Below, one piece after another: positions 5,520 to 9,640 of a stretch of DNA of 9,640 nucleotides; position 1 is the first letter of the stretch, and every line of letters starts with the position of its first letter. The stretch is taken from positions 1-9,640 of the forward strand of contig JACNHM010000302.1 of assembly GCA_014383605.1 (NCBI GenBank). Reading direction: 5' to 3'. This DNA comes from Chloroflexota bacterium. Its GTDB lineage: Bacteria > Chloroflexota > Anaerolineae > UBA3071. A program made the position numbers and the translations under genes. The notes under the pieces are model-generated. The model was not told where the DNA came from. It saw nothing but the letters and a program-made list of their open reading frames with translations, and ran no database searches.

Positions 5520-6860
5520 CTAGGCCAGCCCCATCTCCTCCTCGAGATCGGCCAGCGTGCGCTCGAAGATGGCCAGGGCCTCGTCCACGAACTGTCGCGG
5601 CACGTTAAGGGCCGGCATGAAGCGCATGGTGCTCTCGCCGCAGCCCAGGAGCAGCAGCCCGCGCTGGAAGGCACGCACGAGCAGCGTTTCGCGTAGTACT
5701 TCCGCCGGTTCTTTGCTCCCCTTGTCCCGCACCAACTCCACGCCGATCATCAGCCCCTTGCCGCGCACGTCGCCCATCGTCGGATGCGACGCCTGCATCT
5801 CCTGCAGGCGGGCCAGCATGACTTCCCCCTGCGCGGCGGCGTTCTCCACGTAGCCCGCTTGCAGGAGACGGATGGTGGCTAGAGAGGCCGCACAGGCCAG
5901 GGGGTTGCCGCCGTAGGTGTTGGCGTGCGCGCCGGGCGGCCAGGTCATCAACCGCTTGCGGCCGACCATGGCCCCCAGCGGCATGCCGGAAGCGATGCCT
6001 TTGGCCAGACAAACGATGTCCGGCTCCACGCCCCAATGCTCGACGGCGAACATCTTACCCGTGCGCCCGAAGCCGGTCTGCACCTCGTCGGCCACCAGCA
6101 GGATGCCGTGGCGATCGCACAGCGCTCGCAGGCGGGGCAGCCACGCCGGCGGCGGCACGATGTAGCCGCCCTCTCCCTGAATGGGCTCCACGAAGATAGC
6201 CGCCACCTCGCCCGCGGGCACGAACCTGGCAAAGAGCTGCTTCTCGATGAACTCCAGGCAGTAGACGTCGCAGCCGGGGGTGGTCAGATTGTAGGGGCAG
6301 CGGTAGCAATAGCCGTAGGGGACGTGACTCACGCCGGGGAGCAGCGGGGCGAAGCCGGCGCGCTGCACCGGCTTGGAGGCCGTCAGGCTCAGCGACCCCA
6401 GCGAGCGGCCATGGAAGGCGCCGATGAAGGCGATGAGACGAGAGCGACCCGTGGCATAGCGAGCCAGCTTGATGGCCGCCTCCACCGATTCCGTGCCCGA
6501 GTTGGTCAGGAAAACCTGCGTCTCCTCGGCGATGGGCACGATTTCGTTGAGCTTCTCGGCCAGCTCGATCTGCGGGGCATAGGTGAAGTCGGCTCCGGCC
6601 ATGTGCAGGAAGCGGTCGGCCTGATCCTTGATGGCCTGCACGACCTCGGGATGGGCGTGGCCGGTGGCAGTGACGGCGATGCCCGTGCTGAAGTCCAGGT
6701 AGCGATGGCCGTCCACGTCCCACACTTCGCAGCCGCGCCCGTGGTCCATGACGAAGGGATAGGGGCGGCTGTAGCAGGGGGAAAGCGCAGCCACGTCCCG
6801 TTGCAGATAGGCCTGGGCCTGGGGGCCAGGCAGGACGCGGCTCGGATGGGATGACGTCAT
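5520..6860 (-). CDS. Class III PLP-dependent aminotransferase
   Basis: The 446-residue protein is a full-length fold-type I, class III (ornithine/acetylornithine/4-aminobutyrate-like) aminotransferase. Visible PLP landmarks are SGTES (121-125), FHG (149-151), EPIQGEGG (225-232), DEVQTGFGRTG (258-268, Asp258 contacting the pyridine nitrogen), the Schiff-base Lys287 in LAKGIASG, and NTYGGNP (314-320). It moves an amino group between a donor and a 2-oxo acid in the cytoplasm. Residues 185-201 carry four cysteines (C185, C188, C197, C201) in the PYGYCYRCP segment typical of a subgroup found in archaea and several bacterial phyla. Some archaeal relatives are known to be ornithine aminotransferases or amino-acid racemases, so the substrate is left open. 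The ATG at 6860 follows AAGGAGG (6877-6871 on the minus strand) with ten intervening bases. The upstream gene is separated by a terminator, so it is probably transcribed alone. Confidence 0.92.
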   Translation of the reverse strand: MTSSHPSRVLPGPQAQAYLQRDVAALSPCYSRPYPFVMDHGRGCEVWDVDGHRYLDFSTGIAVTATGHAHPEVVQAIKDQADRFLHMAGADFTYAPQIELAEKLNEIVPIAEETQVFLTNSGTESVEAAIKLARYATGRSRLIAFIGAFHGRSLGSLSLTASKPVQRAGFAPLLPGVSHVPYGYCYRCPYNLTTPGCDVYCLEFIEKQLFARFVPAGEVAAIFVEPIQGEGGYIVPPPAWLPRLRALCDRHGILLVADEVQTGFGRTGKMFAVEHWGVEPDIVCLAKGIASGMPLGAMVGRKRLMTWPPGAHANTYGGNPLACAASLATIRLLQAGYVENAAAQGEVMLARLQEMQASHPTMGDVRGKGLMIGVELVRDKGSKEPAEVLRETLLVRAFQRGLLLLGCGESTMRFMPALNVPRQFVDEALAIFERTLADLEEEMGLA

Positions 6861-6870
6861 TGTCGTTTAT

Positions 6871-6877
6871 CCTCCTT
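6871..6877 (-). promoter_or_regulatory. Ribosome binding site of the aminotransferase gene
   Basis: The minus strand reads AAGGAGG, a full Shine-Dalgarno match, ten bases before the ATG at 6860. It supports that start over any internal methionine. Confidence 0.75.
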
Positions 6878-6890
6878 AGGATTATGTCGT

Positions 6891-6985
6891 CTCAGTAGAT
6901 GCAAGCTTGCTCCTGCCGGACTGCCAAGTCCGGCAAAAAGGCGGTGGACTTGGCAGTCCACCGCGAGCTTTCTAGATCTACTGAG
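6891..6985. repeat. Nested inverted-repeat element enclosing twin hairpins
   Basis: CTCAGTAGAT (6891-6900) is the exact complement of ATCTACTGAG (6976-6985). AAGCTTGC (6903-6910) and GCGAGCTT (6963-6970) extend the stem with one G-U pair. Inside lie two hairpins: TGCCGGACT-GCCA-AGTCCGGCA (6914-6935) and GCGGTGGACT-TGGC-AGTCCACCGC (6941-6964). Their cores, GGACTGCCAAGTCC and GGACTTGGCAGTCC, are reverse complements of each other and their loops are complementary. The design repeats the outer-stem-plus-inner-hairpins plan seen at 1805-1916. Confidence 0.8.
6935..6964 (-). terminator. Intrinsic terminator of the membrane protein gene
   Basis: Read on the minus strand, the 10-bp GC-rich hairpin at 6964-6941 is followed by C and TTTTT (6939-6935), about 26 bases after the TAA stop at 6990. 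This is the classical rho-independent layout for the 787-residue gene and separates it from the aminotransferase gene. Confidence 0.75.
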
Positions 6986-6989
6986 TCTG

Positions 6990-9353
6990 TTACGGCGAAA
7001 GTTGCTCGATGTCCAGATCGGCGAGGGCGATTCTACCACTGTCCGCGGCGGCGTGCAAACGGAGCAGGCTGTCTCCCGCAGGCACGGCGAAGCGCCCGCT
7101 TTGGTAGTGACCAGGCTCGCTGCCCACGCTGAAGCCGCCGATGACGGCATCGCCCAGCCAGAGCGTGAGATCACCCCCTCCAGCGGCGCGGGCCTGGAAG
7201 CGCAGCCGCAGAGTCGTTTCTTGCGCAGCATGGATCAGCAGCGTGCTCTCAGGGGCGATAGCCCGCCAGGGCTGCCCCGCGCGCATCTCCCTGCTCCCCC
7301 ACCCCTCGCCCAGGATGAGGAAAGGTTGCCTCACGGCCGGCGGCTGGACGCGGTAGACGGTCAGCCGCTCATCGGCGTACATTGGTGGCTGCGCGCCGAA
7401 GATCTCCTGCGCCAACTGCGTGGTCAGCTGCCGCTCCCGCCCGCCCGGCGGCATCTTGTAGCCATCCAGCACGACGTAGCGCACGTCGAGGTACTGGAAC
7501 ACGCTGGGGGCGACGGCGGCCAGGTCGTGGGCGATGACGTCAGGCCCCAGGTGACGGAAGGCTTGCAGCACGGGGGCGCGCTGCACCAGGGTGCGGGGGT
7601 CGTCGCGGGAGATGTAGGCCGCCGTCAGCAGCTTGCGGTGCACGGTCTGGTACAGCAGGTAGCCGGGGCGGTCCCAGTTCATGGGCAGGTTGAGGACGGC
7701 GAAATCGCCCGGCTCGGCGGCCAGCGTGCGGTACCAGTCCGGCGTGTCGGGCGGGGACATGGGGTAGGGGGCGGGGAGGAATTCGAAGATGATGAGAGTT
7801 GCGGACAACAAGGCGATGAGCTTTCCGAACCAGGGGTGTGGGGGTGTGGGGGTGTGGGAGGATGGCGCGTGCGGTAAGCCCCAGCCCATGACCCTGGCCA
7901 ATCCGAAGGCCGCCAGCACGCCTAAGCTGAGCATGACCATGACGTCGAAGCGGCTGACGGAGCGGGAGATGTTGAGGAAGGGGACGAGGCGGTGCAGCAG
8001 CGCGTAGGGCAGCGGGATCTCGCCGCCGCCGGGCAGCAGGGCGGTGCGGCCGCCGATGTGCAGGACGGGGCCGAGGGAGAGGATGAAGAAGAGCAGGAGG
8101 CTGAGGGGCCAGAGCGTGAAACGTGAAACGTGAAACGTGAAACGTGAAACGTAAAACGTGAAGCGTGTTGCGTGGCGCCCTTCGACAGGCTCAGGACGCG
8201 GCGTGGGGCGTGGAGCGTGGAGCGTGGAGCGTGGGGGCAGGAGGGCGATCAGGGCCAGGAGGAGGGGCAGGAAGCCGGCGAAGAGGGTGCGCTCGGAGGT
8301 GGTGCTGGTGAAGGCGCTGGCCCAGGCCTGGGCCTGGTCGCCCCAGAGGGGATGGAATTCCTGCGGCGTGACGAAAGCCAGCAGGTCGGCGGAGAGGTCG
8401 CGGGTCTGGGCGGGGTCGGGCACCATGAAGCGGAACTGCCGCGCCTCGCGCAGCATGGGCAGCAGCAGCGGCGAGAGCGCCAGCCCGAAGATCAAGCCGA
8501 TGGTCAGCACGGACAGAACGGCGCGCCGGGTCAGGCGGCGGCGACAGGCCAGAACAATCAACAGCAGCGCGGTGAACAGCAGGCAGTAGAAGACGTAGTA
8601 CCAGTCGCAAAGACCCACGAGGATGAGGAAGAAGGCGGTCAGCAGCGTGTCACGGCTGACGAGGGATGGGGGATCGGGGATCAGGGATCGGGGATCGGGG
8701 ACAGGGGATGAGGGGGGAGGGGAAGTTGGGAGACGTGGGGTCAGGGCTCTGAGAAGGTACAGGACGTAGAAGGGTATCCATTGCAAGGAGATGACTTGCA
8801 TGTGGCCCAGGAGGTGGGCGAAGTGGAAGGGGGCGAAGGTGTAGATGAGGCCGGCGATGAAGGCAGGAGGCAAGAGGCAAGAGGCAGGAGGCAAGATGCA
8901 GGAGGCAAGAGGCTTGTGGGTGTGATACCCCAATACGTACCGTGCCAGGAGGTAGGCGCCGTAGCCGCCGAGGGCGAAGGAGAAGAGCACGACGGCGTTG
9001 TAGGCGGGCAGCAGGCCCCAAGCCAGTTGCACGGGCAGGGTCAACAGGCCGTTGAAGGGGTTGAGGGTGTGGAAGTACAGACTGACGCCGGTGGGATGGT
9101 AGAGCAGGTCGGTGGTGAAGGGAGAGCGGTGCTCTTGCAGCAGAGCGACTTTCATCCACCACAGGTTCCAGTAGTTCTGCCAGCCGTCGAAGCCGTCGCC
9201 GGGGATGGCCGTGGCGAACCGCACGACCAGGGGATAGGTCAGCAGGAGGGTCAGGAGCAGGTAAGCGGCCAGGGGCCAGAGGTGAGGCCACCAGCCGGTG
9301 CGGGTCTGGGGAGATGTCACAACTTCCTCATCCATTTTGTTCTGTGGGGGCAT
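6990..9353 (-). CDS. Polytopic membrane protein, GT-C/YfhO-like, with repeat insertions
   Basis: The 787-residue protein begins with a transmembrane segment at about 25-45, followed by an acidic aromatic loop (GDGFDGWQNYWNLWW, 52-66) like the first outer loop of GT-C glycosyltransferases. Further hydrophobic segments lie at about 105-140, 165-201, 236-268, 277-300, 358-373, 414-431, 470-488 and 510-527, roughly ten to twelve passes. The C-terminal 250 residues are soluble, with a beta-rich end (about 700-785) resembling a carbohydrate-binding-like sandwich. The general plan matches predicted membrane glycosyltransferases or YfhO-like proteins, but no catalytic signature is certain. Four low-complexity insertions interrupt the loops between membrane segments (about 147-164, 205-232, 373-413 and 496-508); each corresponds to DNA tandem repeats, and all keep the frame open. 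The start is uncertain: ATG at 9353 or 9335, neither with a clear ribosome binding site. Transcription ends at the terminator near 6935-6964. Confidence 0.75.
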   Translation of the reverse strand: MPPQNKMDEEVVTSPQTRTGWWPHLWPLAAYLLLTLLLTYPLVVRFATAIPGDGFDGWQNYWNLWWMKVALLQEHRSPFTTDLLYHPTGVSLYFHTLNPFNGLLTLPVQLAWGLLPAYNAVVLFSFALGGYGAYLLARYVLGYHTHKPLASCILPPASCLLPPAFIAGLIYTFAPFHFAHLLGHMQVISLQWIPFYVLYLLRALTPRLPTSPPPSSPVPDPRSLIPDPPSLVSRDTLLTAFFLILVGLCDWYYVFYCLLFTALLLIVLACRRRLTRRAVLSVLTIGLIFGLALSPLLLPMLREARQFRFMVPDPAQTRDLSADLLAFVTPQEFHPLWGDQAQAWASAFTSTTSERTLFAGFLPLLLALIALLPPRSTLHAPRPTPRPEPVEGRHATRFTFYVSRFTFHVSRFTLWPLSLLLFFILSLGPVLHIGGRTALLPGGGEIPLPYALLHRLVPFLNISRSVSRFDVMVMLSLGVLAAFGLARVMGWGLPHAPSSHTPTPPHPWFGKLIALLSATLIIFEFLPAPYPMSPPDTPDWYRTLAAEPGDFAVLNLPMNWDRPGYLLYQTVHRKLLTAAYISRDDPRTLVQRAPVLQAFRHLGPDVIAHDLAAVAPSVFQYLDVRYVVLDGYKMPPGGRERQLTTQLAQEIFGAQPPMYADERLTVYRVQPPAVRQPFLILGEGWGSREMRAGQPWRAIAPESTLLIHAAQETTLRLRFQARAAGGGDLTLWLGDAVIGGFSVGSEPGHYQSGRFAVPAGDSLLRLHAAADSGRIALADLDIEQLSP
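7833..7856. repeat. In-gene octamer repeat GGGGTGTG x3
   Basis: Three perfect tandem copies of GGGGTGTG lie inside the membrane protein gene. On the coding (minus) strand they encode His/Thr/Pro-rich residues around HTPTPPHPW (500-508), in a loop just before a transmembrane segment. Twenty-four bases equal eight codons, so the array leaves the frame intact. Confidence 0.85.
8114..8172. repeat. In-gene heptamer array RCGTGAA
   Basis: Seven clear 7-bp units (GCGTGAA, ACGTGAA four times, ACGTAAA, ACGTGAA) occupy 8114-8162, and degraded units continue to about 8172. It is the same motif as the intergenic array at 1661-1730. On the coding strand it yields the repeated protein pattern RFTFHVS (about residues 397-413), placed just before a transmembrane segment. 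Confidence 0.92.
8179..8195. repeat. Palindromic CTTCGACAGGCTCAG-type repeat inserted in the gene
   Basis: CCTTCGACAGGCTCAGG is an imperfect palindrome (CCTTCGACA / TGTCGAAGG-like, and CCTGAGC in reverse). On the coding strand it is translated as RPEPVEGR (residues about 386-393), a peptide that turns up as a translation artefact of this repeat in many GC-rich genomes. It sits between two heptamer arrays, suggesting that it inserted into, or was flanked by, repeat DNA. Confidence 0.75.
8201..8235. repeat. In-gene heptamer array GCGTGGA x5
   Basis: Five uninterrupted 7-bp units (GCGTGGG, GCGTGGA three times, GCGTGGG) follow the palindromic insert. The units share GCGTG with the array at 8114-8162, so both may derive from one array split by the insert at 8179-8195. 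On the coding strand they encode STLHAPRPTP-like residues (about 374-384). Confidence 0.9.
8663..8711. repeat. In-gene heptamer array GGGATCG x7
   Basis: Seven 7-bp units (GGGATGG, GGGATCG three times, GGGATCA, GGGACAG, GGGATGA) occupy 49 bases, followed by a G-rich degenerate tail to about 8720. On the coding strand they specify the Pro/Ser/Asp-rich stretch around VPDPRSLIPDPPSL (218-231), between two groups of transmembrane segments. Confidence 0.9.
8861..8913. repeat. In-gene heptamer array AGGCAAG x7
   Basis: Seven 7-bp units (AGGCARG, one ATGCAGG) occupy 8861-8909 with a partial eighth to 8913. On the coding strand they encode the repeated SCILPPASCLLPPA pattern (about 151-164) in front of a transmembrane segment. 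The unit sequence differs from the other heptamer arrays in this gene but has the same period and, for the clear units, the same 49-base length. Confidence 0.9.
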
Positions 9354-9557
9354 TCAGTACCGGATGCTTTTTGCGGACACCTGAATCTTCATCACAAATA
9401 GCACGAATGTGGGTGGTCTACCTCTTTTGTGTTGGTGCCCTTTCTTCACCGCAGAGCACACGGAGCACGCAGAGATTCTTTGGTTTTCTCGGCGTGTTCG
9501 GCGGTCTCCACGGTTGAAAAGTGGTCGAAACTGGCGTCAACACGGTTAGGGAAGACT
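9354..9557. other. Non-coding stretch with decayed short repeats
   Basis: No gene is supported here. A 9-bp period is visible at 9450-9476 (CGCAGAGCA, CACGGAGCA, CGCAGAGAT). The segment near 9391-9408 (CATCACAAATAGCACGAA) resembles the ATTCGTG-type repeat remnants common in repeat-rich bacterial genomes. The stretch should contain the promoter of the membrane protein gene on the minus strand, but no convincing -35/-10 pair was found. Confidence 0.45.
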
Positions 9558-9597
9558 GACTTCAGTCGTACCCAAGGGGAGCAAAGCGACTGAAGTC
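9558..9597. repeat. 11-bp inverted repeat built of two small palindromes
   Basis: GACTTCAGTCG (9558-9568) pairs exactly with CGACTGAAGTC (9587-9597) across an 18-base loop. Each arm can also fold on itself (GACTGA-CT-TCAGTC at 9554-9567 and GCGACT-GA-AGTCGC at 9586-9599). Read on the minus strand, the right part begins GTAGGTGCGACTTCAGTCGC. Confidence 0.8.
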
Positions 9598-9615
9598 GCA
9601 CCTACGAATCCCATT

Positions 9616-9636
9616 GGGCAGGCGCAAGGCCTGCCC
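9616..9636. repeat. GC-rich hairpin GGGCAGGC
   Basis: GGGCAGGC (9616-9623) pairs with GCCTGCCC (9629-9636) around the loop GCAAG. Read on the minus strand it begins with GTAGGGGC, the same kind of head as the hairpins at 1825-1846 and 9586-9605. It lies at the window edge and no U-tract follows in view. Confidence 0.8.
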
Positions 9637-9640
9637 CTAC

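Noticed and set aside
5925..6854. A 309-codon open frame on the plus strand
   Set aside because: It is antisense to the aminotransferase gene, has no ribosome binding site and no recognisable fold.
7002..7877. A 291-codon open frame on the plus strand
   Set aside because: It is antisense to the soluble C-terminal half of the membrane protein gene, whose hydrophobic and beta-rich pattern is coherent. The shadow shows no domain.

Overview
The window is high-GC bacterial DNA, by eye well above 60% G+C, with about six genes in at least four separate transcription units. No rRNA, tRNA, CRISPR array or intact mobile element is visible. The gene types and the abundance of short tandem repeats and intergenic hairpins suggest an uncultured or metagenome-derived member of Chloroflexota (Anaerolineae-like). 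The relevant gene types are a long polytopic membrane protein, a class III aminotransferase with a CxxC-x8-C-x3-C segment, and a LuxR-type helix-turn-helix fused to a Kelch propeller. This assignment is inference; no marker gene is present.

Layout. Bases 1-295 hold an inverted pair of octamer arrays, a perfect 15-bp hairpin and a promoter-like site. Bases 296-1666 (+) encode a dihydropyrimidinase/hydantoinase-type cyclic amidohydrolase whose stop codon lies inside the first unit of a heptamer array. Bases 1667-1977 hold that array, an inverted copy of it and a nested inverted-repeat element. Bases 1978-3309 (+) encode a membrane-anchored LuxR-HTH/Kelch protein. Six bases further on, a convergent gene (3316-4215, -) encodes a tyrosine-recombinase-fold protein that has lost most of its catalytic residues. 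The divergent intergenic region 4216-4547 carries two good sigma70-like promoters facing away from each other, with a hairpin between them. Bases 4548-5387 (+) encode a metallo-beta-lactamase-fold hydrolase. Bases 5520-6860 (-) encode a class III PLP aminotransferase, convergent with the hydrolase gene. Bases 6990-9353 (-) encode a 787-residue multi-spanning membrane protein, separated from the aminotransferase by an inverted-repeat element that contains a convincing intrinsic terminator. Bases 9354-9640 are non-coding and full of decayed repeats and hairpins.

How the genes fit together. The enzymes (cyclic amidohydrolase, MBL hydrolase, aminotransferase) could each serve amino-acid or nucleobase turnover, but they are not co-transcribed and no shared pathway can be shown. 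The most distinctive protein pair is the membrane-anchored Kelch transcription factor and the convergent catalytically degenerate recombinase-fold protein. The most distinctive DNA feature is repeat invasion. Three different 7-bp tandem repeats, one 8-bp repeat and an inserted palindromic repeat lie in frame inside the 787-codon membrane protein gene. One of the 7-bp repeat families also overruns the end of the amidohydrolase gene.
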